In this document: positions 16,850 through 26,395 of the stretch, piece after piece
How positions within the stretch are numbered: the stretch's first letter is position 1
Layout: each line of letters starts with the position of its first letter
Source of the DNA: Leeuwenhoekiella nanhaiensis
GTDB taxonomy: Bacteria; Bacteroidota; Bacteroidia; Flavobacteriales; Flavobacteriaceae
NCBI RefSeq assembly: GCF_002744755.1
Contig: NZ_KZ319287.1
Span: forward strand, 434,001 to 498,000
Direction of reading: 5' to 3'
DNA length: 64,000 nucleotides
The notes under the pieces: generated by a model
What the model was told of the DNA's origin: nothing
Databases searched by the model: none
What the model saw: only the letters and a program-made list of their open reading frames with translations
Position numbers and translations under genes: made by a program

Positions 16850-18141
16850 TAGTTTTCGGGTTTAGAAGTTTTTGACTCATCAATAAAATGTTCTATAATT
16901 TTTCCGATGATAAACGTGATTACAACCGGTAAAATCCAACCCACTCCGTAATCTGAAAAAGGAATCCAGCTAAAGCGACCCTGATAATTTTCAGCATTAA
17001 AGGACACTAAAAAGTCAGGAATACTAAATACGATAGTTACCAGCGCAACAAGCCTGAAAATAAGACTGGAAACAAAGCGATCTGAAAATAAATTCAAAAG
17101 GATCAGAACAATGACTAAAGGATAGATAAAACTCAATGCCGGTACGGCCACAGCAATGATATAGGCAACGCCGGTCTGACCAATGAGTACACCGAGAGCG
17201 CTGGCTAAAATGGCTGTTATAATGTATGCGCGTTGTGAATTTTTAAAAAGCCCCTTGATAAAGTCTGAAGTTCCGGTTACGATTCCCACTGCGGTGGTAA
17301 AACAGGCCAGACTTACCAATATGGACAAGAGAATACGTCCGCCCGAACCCAGGGTATCGTAACTTAAAAACGAAAGCAAATCCGTTCGGGAGTCGGTCAC
17401 CGTTTGGTTTACATACAGCGATCCCACATAGATCAGACCCAGGTATATGGTGAGCAGGCCAAGGCCCGCAAGGCTTCCGGCTTTGATCATGAGGTTTCTT
17501 TTAATCTGGTGACTTTCGGTGTTTACCAGATTTAAGGAGATAATCACCACGGCACCAATAACAATCGCGCCAATCGCATCAAAAGTCTGATAGCCTTCTA
17601 AAAGGCCGCTAGTCAACGGACTTTCTAACTGCGATGCTGTCGCGGGCGGGAGTTCGGCAAAAATGGCGATGCAAATAATTGTTGTTAATATTAAAAGCAG
17701 GAGCGGCGTAAGGTATTTCCCCAATGCATTGAGCAGTCTCGAGCGGTTAAGTGCAAACAAAAGCACCAGCCCAAAATATACCGCGCTTGAGGTAAGCGAG
17801 CTCACTTCAAAATAAGGTTGGATGGCCATCTCGTAGGTTACTGAAGCAGTGCGCGGTGCAGGCAGAGTAATGGCTACAAGATAAACGAGCACGCAAAAGA
17901 TAATACTGAAAACGGGGTGTATTTTGTTTCCAAAATCGAGCATACTGCCCTGCAAGCGGGCGTGGGCAAAAATTCCCAGTAACGGAATCAGAACCGCCGA
18001 AAGACAAAATCCCAAACTAACCCAAAGCCAGTTAGTGCCGGCCAGATAGCCCAGGTAAGGTGGCAAAATCAGATTTCCGGCTCCAAAAAAAAGTGAAAAT
18101 ATGGCGAAACCTGTAATCAGTGTTTCTTTAGAAAATCGCAT
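16849..18141 (-). CDS. brnQ: Branched-chain amino acid:cation symporter BrnQ
   Basis: 430 residues with about 12 membrane segments. FAIFSLFFGAGNLILPPYLGY near the N-terminus and the later LPAPRTASVTYEMA are LIV-II (BrnQ) family signatures. It imports leucine, isoleucine and valine with Na+ or H+. Length is normal. It is divergent from the hydrolase gene with only 35 bases between the starts, so the two promoters overlap. A small basic protein is coupled to its stop codon. Confidence 0.92.
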   Translation of the reverse strand: MRFSKETLITGFAIFSLFFGAGNLILPPYLGYLAGTNWLWVSLGFCLSAVLIPLLGIFAHARLQGSMLDFGNKIHPVFSIIFCVLVYLVAITLPAPRTASVTYEMAIQPYFEVSSLTSSAVYFGLVLLFALNRSRLLNALGKYLTPLLLLILTTIICIAIFAELPPATASQLESPLTSGLLEGYQTFDAIGAIVIGAVVIISLNLVNTESHQIKRNLMIKAGSLAGLGLLTIYLGLIYVGSLYVNQTVTDSRTDLLSFLSYDTLGSGGRILLSILVSLACFTTAVGIVTGTSDFIKGLFKNSQRAYIITAILASALGVLIGQTGVAYIIAVAVPALSFIYPLVIVLILLNLFSDRFVSSLIFRLVALVTIVFSIPDFLVSFNAENYQGRFSWIPFSDYGVGWILPVVITFIIGKIIEHFIDESKTSKPEN

Positions 18142-18148
18142 AGCGTCG

Positions 18149-18169
18149 TATCTTTCGGGCCGAAAGTTA
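18149..18169. promoter_or_regulatory. Face-to-face promoters inside an inverted repeat (brnQ / hydrolase)
   Basis: CTTTCGG-G-CCGAAAG (18152-18166) is an inverted repeat. Extended, it contains TATCTTTCG toward the hydrolase and TAACTTTCG toward brnQ, both close to the Bacteroidota -7 box TAnnTTTG. The symmetry may just reflect two opposed -7 boxes, or a repressor site over both. Confidence 0.4.
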
Positions 18170-18176
18170 AACTAAA

Positions 18177-18944
18177 ATGGGCGTACAGAAAGACGACAAA
18201 CAATTATTTTATAAAGAGTACGGCAGCGGAGAAACGCTGTGCCTGCTTCACGGATTTTTAGAAAATCTGGAGATGTGGAACGGGATGCTGGAAAGCCTGT
18301 CTCAAAAATACCGGGTGATCCTGATTGATCTTCCCGGTCACGGCAAATCACCCTTATTGGCGCAGGATAACGGTATGAAAGCTATGGCGCACGCGGTTAA
18401 TGATATTTTTGAAACGCTGAATGTGGAAACGGTAAAACTTGTGGGGCATTCTATGGGTGGCTATGTGGCGCTTGCCTTTGCAGAAGCCTTTCCACAGAAA
18501 ACAAAAGGGTTGCTTTTGCTGAATTCTACCCCCGAAGCCGATACCGCAGAGCGGAAGAAGATGCGAAATCATGCAATAGACATGGCCGGACGTAATTACG
18601 AAGCCTTGGTATCAATGTCTGTAGCCAATTTGTTTTCGGCTAAAAGGAGTTCCGAGTTTGAACAGGAAATCCGGCAGACAAAAACAGAAGCTTTACAGGT
18701 AACGCCTGAAGCATACATTACCTGCCAGAGAGCGATGCGAGAACGCCCTGACTATTCAAACCTTTGGAAGACTGCAGATTTTAAAAAACAAATGATTTTG
18801 GGAAGTGACGACGGCTTAATCGACGCAGAAAAAATGAAACATAAGTTTAGCGAAGCCGAAGTCAAAATTGACGTTTTAACGGGTGGTCATATGCTTCATA
18901 TTGAGAATTTTAGAGAGGTAGCAGGCCTAATCGCAAATTTTTAA
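18177..18944 (+). CDS. Alpha/beta hydrolase
   Basis: 255 residues, cytoplasmic. It has the oxyanion-hole block LLHGFLENLEMW, the DLPGHGKS turn, the nucleophile elbow GHSMGG (Ser about residue 91), an acid in the ILGSDDGLID strand, and a late His in GGHMLHIENF. The complete triad indicates an active esterase or lipase-like enzyme. The substrate is not recognisable; BioH-like and MenH-like enzymes share this layout. It stands alone on its strand. Confidence 0.88.
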   Translation: MGVQKDDKQLFYKEYGSGETLCLLHGFLENLEMWNGMLESLSQKYRVILIDLPGHGKSPLLAQDNGMKAMAHAVNDIFETLNVETVKLVGHSMGGYVALAFAEAFPQKTKGLLLLNSTPEADTAERKKMRNHAIDMAGRNYEALVSMSVANLFSAKRSSEFEQEIRQTKTEALQVTPEAYITCQRAMRERPDYSNLWKTADFKKQMILGSDDGLIDAEKMKHKFSEAEVKIDVLTGGHMLHIENFREVAGLIANF

Positions 18945-19145
18945 CCGTTTTTCCGAGAAAAAAGTTTTCAACATTTGTTGATAACCTGGCTTTTTGATGT
19001 GATTCTTTCAGGAAAAGGTTCGAAATACTACAATATCTTCAAAAATGTGCGTTAGTCTGAAAAAATGCGCATTTTAGCGGTTTTATTTTTCCTTTTAACG
19101 AATAATTCTGTTAATTTTAACTACCTAATTTCAAAAACCCCTAAA

Positions 19146-19388
19146 ATGAACTATTCATTCTTCTCCAAAAATCCCTATCACATGATTCTATGTAAGCTCT
19201 TTGGTCACAAGTATCAGGTTCTTCGTTCGTATCAAACTAACAAAAAGGAATACGAGTGCTGCAAATGCCGTCAGCAATTTACTGAAAACGATTACGGTGA
19301 GTTACAGCCCTTAACCCCAAAACTGCGTCGCATAAACGAAGTGATGGAGAAATTCTACATTTTCAGGCACGCCCGCCAGTCGGCATAA
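19146..19388 (+). CDS. Small protein with a zinc-ribbon-like cysteine cluster
   Basis: 80 residues from ATG 19146 (an upstream in-frame ATG at 19065 would add a hydrophobic stretch and seems less likely). MILCKLFGHKY followed by YECCKCRQQF gives Cys/His residues arranged like a short zinc ribbon, as in DUF1660-type proteins. No function is known. It runs up to the convergent thiL gene. Confidence 0.55.
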   Translation: MNYSFFSKNPYHMILCKLFGHKYQVLRSYQTNKKEYECCKCRQQFTENDYGELQPLTPKLRRINEVMEKFYIFRHARQSA

Positions 19389-20441
19389 TTAATCTTCGTT
19401 TTGAAGTGCATTCCACCCACGGGCAACTATGGGTATTGATGTATTTGCGCGGGTGATTAAATTCATTCCGTCTTGTGAAGCCGTCATATGGCCAATAACG
19501 GTAAGATTAGGATTGCCTTTAATTTTCTCATAGTCATCCTGCTTAACGGTAAACAGCAACTCATAATCTTCTCCGCCGCTTAAGGCAACCGTCGTGCTGT
19601 CCAGTTCAAACTCCTCACATACATTGATCAGCTGAGGATCTAACGGAATTTTTTCTTCATAAAGCCGGCAACCCACATCAGATTTTTTACACAAATGAAT
19701 GATCTCGGAAGACAGGCCGTCGCTAATGTCAATCATAGCCGTAGGTTTTACTTCCAGAGATTTTAATAACTCAACGATATCTTTTCGTGCTTCCGGCTTT
19801 AGTTGACGCTCTATGAGGTAGGAGTAGGGCTCAAGGTCTGGCTGCGCATGAGGATTTACCTGGTGCACTTGTTTTTCGCGTTCCAACACCTGAAGGCCCA
19901 TATACGAAGCGCCCAAATCACCGGAAACAACCAGCAAATCTCCTTCCTGAGCGGTATCACGGGTCACGATTTCATCAGCTTCGGCAACACCTAAAGCCGT
20001 TATGCTTATCAGTAAACCTTTGGTACTTGAAGTGGTGTCACCTCCTACAAGGTCCACTTTATAGAGCTCGCAGGCCAGTTCAATTCCGGCATACAATTCT
20101 TCAAGTGCTTCAAGCGGAAAACGGTTTGATACCGCCAGTGAAACGGTTATTTGAGTTGCACGGGCATTCATCGCGTAGATGTCTGAAAGGTTGACCATCA
20201 CTGCTTTGTAACCCAAATGTTTCAGCGGCATGAATGCCAAATCAAAGTGTACACCTTCAATTAACAAATCTGTCGAAACCAAAAGTTGCTTACCTTTCGT
20301 ATCTATAACAGCGGCATCATCTCCTATTCCTTTAACGGTTTCAGCATGCTGAATGGCAAAATTGTTGGTAAGGTGATCTATGAGTCCAAACTCTCCTAAT
20401 GCACTTAATGAGGTGCGGCTTTGGTCTTTGTTTTCAAACAT
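19389..20441 (-). CDS. thiL: Thiamine-monophosphate kinase
   Basis: 350 residues. ThiL phosphorylates thiamine monophosphate to the active cofactor thiamine diphosphate. The start at 20441 was chosen because LGEFGLIDHL about 15 residues in is the conserved family beginning, and a -7 box lies just upstream. Visible blocks: GIGDDAAVID, STDLLIEGVHFDL, KAVMVNLSDIYAMNA, VDLVGGDTTSS, MIDISDGLSSEI and LSGGEDYELLFT, all conserved ATP- and substrate-binding motifs of the PurM-like fold. It is convergent with the small zinc-ribbon gene. No TPP riboswitch is seen in the short upstream region. Confidence 0.95.
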   Translation of the reverse strand: MFENKDQSRTSLSALGEFGLIDHLTNNFAIQHAETVKGIGDDAAVIDTKGKQLLVSTDLLIEGVHFDLAFMPLKHLGYKAVMVNLSDIYAMNARATQITVSLAVSNRFPLEALEELYAGIELACELYKVDLVGGDTTSSTKGLLISITALGVAEADEIVTRDTAQEGDLLVVSGDLGASYMGLQVLEREKQVHQVNPHAQPDLEPYSYLIERQLKPEARKDIVELLKSLEVKPTAMIDISDGLSSEIIHLCKKSDVGCRLYEEKIPLDPQLINVCEEFELDSTTVALSGGEDYELLFTVKQDDYEKIKGNPNLTVIGHMTASQDGMNLITRANTSIPIVARGWNALQNED

Positions 20442-20459
20442 AACGCGCGTATTTTGCCG

Positions 20460-20467
20460 CAAAGTTA
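20460..20467 (-). promoter_or_regulatory. -7 promoter box for thiL
   Basis: The minus strand reads TAACTTTG, matching the Bacteroidota -7 consensus TAnnTTTG, about 19 bases before the chosen thiL start. No clear -33 box was identified. Confidence 0.5.
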
Positions 20468-20566
20468 ACGGGAATAACTTGAAATACTTACCGGTTTTTG
20501 ACGTTTAACCTATTTTGCGTCCCCTGAATTAAAAATTGAAGCGCAATGCTTTTTAAATAATTAGTT

Positions 20567-21799
20567 ATGAAATACAGTAATCTGTTCCTCGCCTCCCTAT
20601 CTGTCGTATTGCTTACGGCCTGTTCGCGTACTGATGATAATGATCTGCCTCCGGCACTAGACGATACAGATGAAGTGGTCGCCGATGGAGAAGTGGTCCC
20701 CTGCGAAAATGGTTTTGCAGGAATATACCCCTGTTCGGGATATGATCTGGTAGGTCAGGTTACGCTACGCGAAATGCAGGCCGGCAGTGGTAATGATTGC
20801 TGGGGCTGGACAGACCCTGCCACAGGAAACGAATATGCCCTGATGGGCCTTGACAACGGGGTGGCTTTTATAGAGATTTCCGATGCTTTAAATCCGCTTT
20901 ATTTAGGGAAATTATCCAGCCGTACTGCGTCTTCGCCATGGCGTGACGTTAAGGTTTTTGGTAATCACGCGTTTGTGGTGAGTGAGGCAGACAATCACGG
21001 CTTGCAGGTTTTTGACCTTACGCGATTGCGGGGTTTGGAAGAGGCTCAAAATTTTACGGCAGATGCGGTTAATTTAGAATTTGGCAGTGCTCACAACATT
21101 GTTATCAATGAGGAAGAATCCCGTGTATATGTGGTGGGAGCAGCAACCTTTGATGGGGGACTTCACATATTTGATGTTTCAAATCCGGAAGCTCCGGTTT
21201 CTATTGGGGGTTTTGATGGCGACGGTTATACACATGATGCTCAGGTGGTGACCTATTCGGGGCCTGATACGGATTATACCGGCAGGCAGATTTGTGTAGC
21301 CAGCAATGAAGACAGTATCACGCTGGTAGATGTTACCGATGCCGCAAACCCGGTTTTCATTTCAAAAATCACCTATTCCAATCCATTTTACACGCATCAG
21401 GGTTGGTTTACAGAAGATCAGCGCTATTTTATAGGAAATGACGAACTCGATGAATTGCAAGTGGGCTTTAATACCCGCAGTCTGATATTTGATTTTTCAG
21501 ATTTGGACAATCCCGTTGAGGTGGGCACCTACTCGGGACCTACCCGTGCCATTGATCACAACTACTACGTCAAGGCTAACACACTTTTTCTTACCAATTA
21601 TACTGCCGGGTTACGCGTGTTGGATATCACTGATGTTGCCAATGCAAACTTTACCGAAACCGGTTTCTTTGATACCTACCCGGCTTCAAATGTGACTGAT
21701 TTTGAAGGGGCTTGGAGTAACTATCCGTATTTCGCAAGCGGAAAAATCATCATAAGCGACATTGAGCGCGGTTTGTTTATCATTAAAAAATCTCAATAA
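20567..21799 (+). CDS. Choice-of-anchor-B / LVIVD-repeat lipoprotein
   Basis: 410 residues. Lipobox VLLTAC at about residue 19 followed by an acidic SRTDDND linker predicts an exported, possibly surface-exposed lipoprotein. The body holds LVIVD-type repeats (AFIEISDALNPLYLGKL, HIFDVSNPEAPVSIG, ITLVDVTDAANPVFI, LIFDFSDLDNPVEVG), which form a beta-propeller; the DCWGWTDPATGNEYALMG and AHNIVINEE blocks are typical of the choice-of-anchor-B family. Function unknown. A second propeller lipoprotein follows after 3 bases, so the two are one transcript. Confidence 0.8.
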   Translation: MKYSNLFLASLSVVLLTACSRTDDNDLPPALDDTDEVVADGEVVPCENGFAGIYPCSGYDLVGQVTLREMQAGSGNDCWGWTDPATGNEYALMGLDNGVAFIEISDALNPLYLGKLSSRTASSPWRDVKVFGNHAFVVSEADNHGLQVFDLTRLRGLEEAQNFTADAVNLEFGSAHNIVINEEESRVYVVGAATFDGGLHIFDVSNPEAPVSIGGFDGDGYTHDAQVVTYSGPDTDYTGRQICVASNEDSITLVDVTDAANPVFISKITYSNPFYTHQGWFTEDQRYFIGNDELDELQVGFNTRSLIFDFSDLDNPVEVGTYSGPTRAIDHNYYVKANTLFLTNYTAGLRVLDITDVANANFTETGFFDTYPASNVTDFEGAWSNYPYFASGKIIISDIERGLFIIKKSQ

Positions 21800-21802
21800 C
21801 AT

Positions 21803-23134
21803 ATGCGATCGGGTTATTTGTTTATTGTTGGTTTGACCTTTCTCTTTTCGGCCTGTTCTGGAGAGACTGAAGAGTCTGCGGTATTGGAGACCAAAACATT
21901 CCGGGGAGACCTGGTGATGGCAACTCGTTTGGGTGGAAGTCTTCATGACAAAGCTGCAGCCATCATTGAATTTAATGGAGGAGAGCTGGGCGTATTGGCA
22001 ACTTCAGAAAGTACAGACGGAATGCTTTCAGGAAAAACCCGTGATGGCGAAGACTATTGGTTTTTGCATCTGGATCAGGAGACCAATTTCATCGCTTCTA
22101 AAACCTACGGCGGCAGTGGGGGTGACGTGGCAACAGATCTTATTGCGACCCGTGATGGCGGCTTCCTGTTTAGCGGCTACAGTATGAGCAAAGACGGTGA
22201 CGCGAGTAAAAACGAAGGCTATCACGATACCTGGTTTGTAAAAACCAATGCTTCAGGTGGGATTGAATGGGAAAAGAGCTACGGTTTTGCCGGTCACGAT
22301 CACTCGTATTCTATTCTGGAAACAGCAGACGGCGGCTACTTTAGTGCCGGTTTTCTGGATGTGACCGCTTCCGGCGGCGCCGGAAACGAAAATGCAAAGC
22401 ACGGTGTGGGTGAATTTTGGGGGCAAAAACTGGACGCTTCCGGAAACCTGCAATGGCGTAATTATTTCGGTGGAAGTAATAATGACCGTTCGTATAAGGC
22501 ACTTCAAACTCCTGATGGTGGCTTTGTGCTCGTAGGCTTTACCGAAAGTGATGACTTTGATGTGTCAACACCCAGAGGCAGTTACGATATTTGGCTGGTA
22601 AAACTCAACAGCACCGGAAGCCTGATTTGGGAACGCTCTTTCGGTGGTTCGGGTATTGATATTGCTCACGATGCGTTGATGTTACCTAATGGCGATTTTA
22701 TTATCGTGGGACAGACTAACAGTTTAGATGGGGATATATCAGATCCCAACGGAGATTTTGATGCCTTTGCAATGCGTATTAGTCCACAGGGTGCGCTGAT
22801 CTGGCAGCAGAATTACGGCAGCAGTGATTTTGAGTTCGTGCAAAGCATAATTCCTGGGCCCGAAAACACCTTCTTTTTGACTGGAAACACGCGCAGTGCA
22901 GATTTGACGGCTTCGGGCAACGCGGGTGATAATGATATCTGGGCTTTTCAAATTACAGAGAGCGGATCGCTTATCTGGCAAGAAACCTGGGGCGGAACCG
23001 GAATTGATCTGGGTATTGATGCCGTTTTTTCTTCAACCCATTCGCTGTATATTTTAGGTTCTACAGATAGTCCTTCGCTGGAAACTACAACTGCTCTGGG
23101 TAAAGATGATCTCATCATCCTGCAGGTAAACTAA
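21803..23134 (+). CDS. Lipoprotein with tandem GGSGxD-type beta-propeller repeats
   Basis: 443 residues, lipobox TFLFSAC near residue 17. The body is about six or seven repeats of roughly 55 residues, each running from a W-x-x-x-YGGSGxDxA start, through a T-x-DGGF turn and a G-T-S-D patch, to a DIWLVKL strand. This repeat is common in secreted Bacteroidota proteins and forms a blade-like fold. No catalytic motif is visible. It is paired with the LVIVD lipoprotein just upstream. Function unknown; binding or scaffolding at the cell surface is the simplest guess. Confidence 0.75.
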   Translation: MRSGYLFIVGLTFLFSACSGETEESAVLETKTFRGDLVMATRLGGSLHDKAAAIIEFNGGELGVLATSESTDGMLSGKTRDGEDYWFLHLDQETNFIASKTYGGSGGDVATDLIATRDGGFLFSGYSMSKDGDASKNEGYHDTWFVKTNASGGIEWEKSYGFAGHDHSYSILETADGGYFSAGFLDVTASGGAGNENAKHGVGEFWGQKLDASGNLQWRNYFGGSNNDRSYKALQTPDGGFVLVGFTESDDFDVSTPRGSYDIWLVKLNSTGSLIWERSFGGSGIDIAHDALMLPNGDFIIVGQTNSLDGDISDPNGDFDAFAMRISPQGALIWQQNYGSSDFEFVQSIIPGPENTFFLTGNTRSADLTASGNAGDNDIWAFQITESGSLIWQETWGGTGIDLGIDAVFSSTHSLYILGSTDSPSLETTTALGKDDLIILQVN

Positions 23135-23253
23135 ATTTCATCTGCATTCGGCTATTTCCCTTTCTTATTATTACTGCTATTCATATTGGCTAAGCCTATT
23201 AGTTGATAAGATAGTTTAATGTAAGGAAGTATGGTAAAACCCTACTTAAATGG

Positions 23254-23261
23254 TATATTTG
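23254..23261 (+). promoter_or_regulatory. -7 promoter box for the suf operon
   Basis: TATATTTG matches TAnnTTTG exactly and lies about 19 bases before the sufA-like start. No obvious IscR- or Fur-type palindrome was seen beside it. Confidence 0.5.
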
Positions 23262-23279
23262 CACCAATTTAGAATTAGT

Positions 23280-23609
23280 ATGATTAAAGTAAGTGAAGAC
23301 GCGAAAAAGAAGATAACTGTCCTTATGACTGAGGAGGGTTACGACGCCGTGGCTGACTACGTGAGAGTAGGGGTCAAGAGTGGTGGTTGCAGTGGGTTGT
23401 CTTATGAACTTAAGTTTGATAAAAACAAAGAAGAAGAAGACAAACTCTTTGAAGACAATGGGGTGAAACTTATTGTTGATAAACGCAGTTTCCTTTATTT
23501 GATAGGCACCACACTTGAATATAGTGGTGGTCTTAACGGGAAAGGTTTTGTTTTCAACAATCCCAATGCACAGCGTACCTGCGGCTGTGGTGAAAGTTTT
23601 TCACTTTAA
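23280..23609 (+). CDS. sufA: A-type iron-sulfur carrier (SufA/IscA family)
   Basis: 109 residues from ATG 23280; the longer frame starting at 23250 would begin upstream of the -7 box. A-type carriers hold and pass [Fe-S] clusters. The three ligand cysteines are present: one in SGGCSGLSY and a C-x-C pair in RTCGCGESF at the C-terminus. It is the first gene of the suf operon, 40 bases before sufB. HesB/ErpA naming would also be possible. Confidence 0.92.
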   Translation: MIKVSEDAKKKITVLMTEEGYDAVADYVRVGVKSGGCSGLSYELKFDKNKEEEDKLFEDNGVKLIVDKRSFLYLIGTTLEYSGGLNGKGFVFNNPNAQRTCGCGESFSL

Positions 23610-23649
23610 TACAGATTTTAAACTGTTTCCAACAGATTAGAAAGAATAT

Positions 23650-25095
23650 ATGGCGTATACAGAAGACGATTTAGAAAAAGAATTAGCGACCAAAGAATAC
23701 AAGTACGGTTTTTACACAGATATTGAGTCAGATACCTTTCCGGTAGGACTTAATGAAGATATTGTGCGCGCTATTTCTATGAAAAAGGAAGAGCCAGAGT
23801 GGATGACGGAGTGGCGTCTTGAGGCTTTTAGACACTGGCAGACGATGGAAGAACCGGAGTGGGCCAATGTGCATTATGCAAAGCCTAATTTTCAGGATAT
23901 TTCCTACTATTCCGCACCTTCAAAAAAACCAAAGTACGACAGTCTTGATGAGGTAGATCCAGAATTGCTGGATACCTTCAAACGATTGGGTATTTCACTC
24001 GACGAGCAAAAAAAGCTTGCCGGTGTGGCGGTTGATGTGGTGATGGACTCGGTTTCGGTAACAACAACATTTAAGAAAACTCTGGCTGAAAAAGGAATTA
24101 TATTCTGCTCCATTTCTGAGGCGATTAAGGAACACCCGGAGTTGGTGAAAAAATACATCGGCTCAGTAGTTCCGAAGAAAGACAATTTCTATGCAGCTTT
24201 AAACAGTGCTGTATTCAGTGATGGTTCGTTCTGCTACATCCCAAAAGGAGTGCGTTGCCCAATGGAACTTTCGACCTACTTCCGAATCAATCAGGCCGGT
24301 ACTGGTCAGTTTGAGCGTACGCTTGTTGTAGCTGATGAAGGAAGTTACGTGAGCTATCTGGAAGGGTGCACAGCACCATCTCGTGATGAGAATCAGTTGC
24401 ACGCTGCAGTAGTTGAGCTTATCGCACTTGATGATGCCGAAATCAAATATTCTACCGTTCAAAACTGGTATCCCGGTAATGATGAAGGTAAAGGAGGGGT
24501 TTACAACTTTGTAACCAAACGCGGACTTTGTGAAAAGAACGCTAAGATTTCGTGGACTCAGGTAGAGACCGGTAGTGCCGTAACCTGGAAATACCCCAGC
24601 TGTATTCTGAAAGGGGATAATTCAATTGGTGAATTTTATTCCATTGCGGTTACTAACAACTTTCAGCAAGCCGATACCGGAACAAAAATGGTGCATTTAG
24701 GTAAAAACACCAGAAGTACCATCATTTCTAAAGGTATTTCAGCAGGACAAAGCCAAAACAGTTACCGTGGTTTGGTTCAGATCAACAGCCGTGCGCAGAA
24801 TGCCCGTAACTTTTCGCAGTGTGACTCGTTACTGATGGGTAATAAATGTGGGGCGCATACCTTCCCCTACATCGAAGCCAATAATAAAACAGCACGCGTA
24901 GAGCACGAGGCAACTACCAGTAAGATAGGTGAAGACCAGATCTTTTACTGCAACCAGCGGGGTATTGATACCGAAAAAGCAATTGCCCTGATTGTAAATG
25001 GTTTCAGTAAAGAAGTGCTTAATAAATTACCGATGGAATTTGCGGTGGAAGCCCAGAAGTTACTGGAGATTTCACTGGAAGGCTCTGTAGGATAA
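23650..25095 (+). CDS. sufB: Fe-S cluster assembly scaffold SufB
   Basis: 481 residues, the usual SufB length. SufB with SufC and SufD forms the SufBC2D scaffold on which clusters are built. Recognisable blocks are [39 protein letters not shown], the [13 protein letters not shown] strand, and the C-terminal [13 protein letters not shown] and [12 protein letters not shown]. The residue in the last block corresponds to the Cys region that meets SufD. It is separated from sufC by two unrelated lipoprotein genes, which is unusual. Confidence 0.97.
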   Translation: MAYTEDDLEKELATKEYKYGFYTDIESDTFPVGLNEDIVRAISMKKEEPEWMTEWRLEAFRHWQTMEEPEWANVHYAKPNFQDISYYSAPSKKPKYDSLDEVDPELLDTFKRLGISLDEQKKLAGVAVDVVMDSVSVTTTFKKTLAEKGIIFCSISEAIKEHPELVKKYIGSVVPKKDNFYAALNSAVFSDGSFCYIPKGVRCPMELSTYFRINQAGTGQFERTLVVADEGSYVSYLEGCTAPSRDENQLHAAVVELIALDDAEIKYSTVQNWYPGNDEGKGGVYNFVTKRGLCEKNAKISWTQVETGSAVTWKYPSCILKGDNSIGEFYSIAVTNNFQQADTGTKMVHLGKNTRSTIISKGISAGQSQNSYRGLVQINSRAQNARNFSQCDSLLMGNKCGAHTFPYIEANNKTARVEHEATTSKIGEDQIFYCNQRGIDTEKAIALIVNGFSKEVLNKLPMEFAVEAQKLLEISLEGSVG

Positions 25096-25123
25096 AGACT
25101 AATTAACCCTAAACAAAAAAGAT

Positions 25124-26008
25124 ATGCTTATCAAGAAAATTACATTTTTTGCGCTGGCAGCCTTGTTATTTGCCGGCTGTAAAGAAACCAAGAAAGAAGA
25201 AAATACGGAAGAAGTAGTGGTTGAAGAACCCGCTAAACCTGCTGTTGAGCTTTATGCTTTTGACGGTGGAAGCATTATGGCAAACAACCTGAATCTTTTT
25301 GCTCAGGGAGATACTTATAAAGGTGAAAGCAAGCAGCTTGCAGATGCCTTTTACGTGATCAAACACCCTAACGGAATCCTGTTATGGGATACCGGTCTTC
25401 CGGAAATGTTAGTCGGTCAGGGAGATTATACTCCTGAAGGAGGTGCTTTTACCATTTCGCGTAAAGACAGTATCACTACTCAGCTTAAGAGTATTGGTTT
25501 GACTCCCGCAGATGTAGATATGATTGCGTTTTCTCATATTCATTTTGATCATACCGGTGCCGCTAATCATTTCGCAGATGCGAAATGGCTTATTCAGCAA
25601 AGTGAAGATGATTTCCTGAATAGCGAAGAAATCAAAGGAAACACGTTTTACAATCCCGATACATTTTCGGCTTTAAACAATAAAGAGATCATTGCCAATA
25701 AAGACTATGATGTTTTTGGAGACGGAAGTGTAGTAATCAAATATATGCCGGGTCACACTGCGGGTCACAACGCTTTGTTTGTTGACTTGCCTGAAGCAGG
25801 ACCTTTGGTTTTAACAGGGGATACTTATCATTTTGAGCAGAATCGTGAAGATGCTATCGTGCCTCAGTTTAACTACGATATCCCACAGTCTGAAGAGACG
25901 ATTAAGGCTTTTGAAGCTTTTGTTAGCGAGAAAAATGCTAAGGTGTGGATTCAGCATGATCTGGATGATTTTAACGCAATGACCACAGCTCCAACGGCGC
26001 TTAAATAG
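25124..26008 (+). CDS. MBL-fold metallo-hydrolase lipoprotein (AHL-lactonase-like)
   Basis: 294 residues. Lipobox LLFAGC near residue 19, then a charged KETKKEENTEEVVVEE linker, so the enzyme is probably membrane-anchored outside the cytoplasm. The metallo-beta-lactamase motifs are complete: HIHFDH, PGHTAGH, LTGDTYHF and a final His in VWIQHD, giving a two-metal site. The layout is closest to the N-acyl-homoserine-lactonase group, but real substrates of such lipoproteins are unknown and lactones are only one option. It sits between sufB and sufC, sharing their transcript. Confidence 0.85.
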   Translation: MLIKKITFFALAALLFAGCKETKKEENTEEVVVEEPAKPAVELYAFDGGSIMANNLNLFAQGDTYKGESKQLADAFYVIKHPNGILLWDTGLPEMLVGQGDYTPEGGAFTISRKDSITTQLKSIGLTPADVDMIAFSHIHFDHTGAANHFADAKWLIQQSEDDFLNSEEIKGNTFYNPDTFSALNNKEIIANKDYDVFGDGSVVIKYMPGHTAGHNALFVDLPEAGPLVLTGDTYHFEQNREDAIVPQFNYDIPQSEETIKAFEAFVSEKNAKVWIQHDLDDFNAMTTAPTALK

Positions 26009-26010
26009 TG

Positions 26011-26361
26011 ATGAAATCGATACTGGTAACGCTGCTGACCATTCTGTTTTTGAGTTGCGACTCAGAAACACAGTCAGTACAGGTTTCCGGTGAATTTATT
26101 TATTACGCAGATGCAGCGGTCTTACAAGTCGACGAATCCGTTTATGGGGTTGTGTTAGATGAAAAGGCAAACGAACTGATCAGACAGGCATCTGGCTATA
26201 AAACAAATCCTGAAGATTTTGTTCAGGTAATTTTAGAAGTGGTAAAAAGGCCAAAGCCTCCTAAAGAAGAAGGTTGGGACACACTTGTAAGAATAAAGAA
26301 TATACTGGCAGTAAGCTATCCCAAAGAAAACGATAGGTTACGGCTACAACTAACGAAGTAA
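26011..26361 (+). CDS. Small lipoprotein with NlpE-like OB motif
   Basis: 116 residues. A short signal peptide ends in LFLSC. GEFIYYADAAVLQ, followed by YGVVL, resembles the start of the OB-fold part of NlpE-type lipoproteins; this is a weak pattern match. A GTG at 26008 overlaps the previous stop, but ATG 26011 follows directly and was chosen. It is probably translated together with the upstream MBL lipoprotein. Function unknown. Confidence 0.6.
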   Translation: MKSILVTLLTILFLSCDSETQSVQVSGEFIYYADAAVLQVDESVYGVVLDEKANELIRQASGYKTNPEDFVQVILEVVKRPKPPKEEGWDTLVRIKNILAVSYPKENDRLRLQLTK

Positions 26362-26395
26362 ATAATGTGGGTTTAAAACCCGAAGAATCGAGAAT

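Noticed and set aside
20442-20462. Longer thiL start 7 codons upstream
   Set aside because: It would begin upstream of or inside the -7 promoter box, and the conserved N-terminus starts after the chosen ATG.
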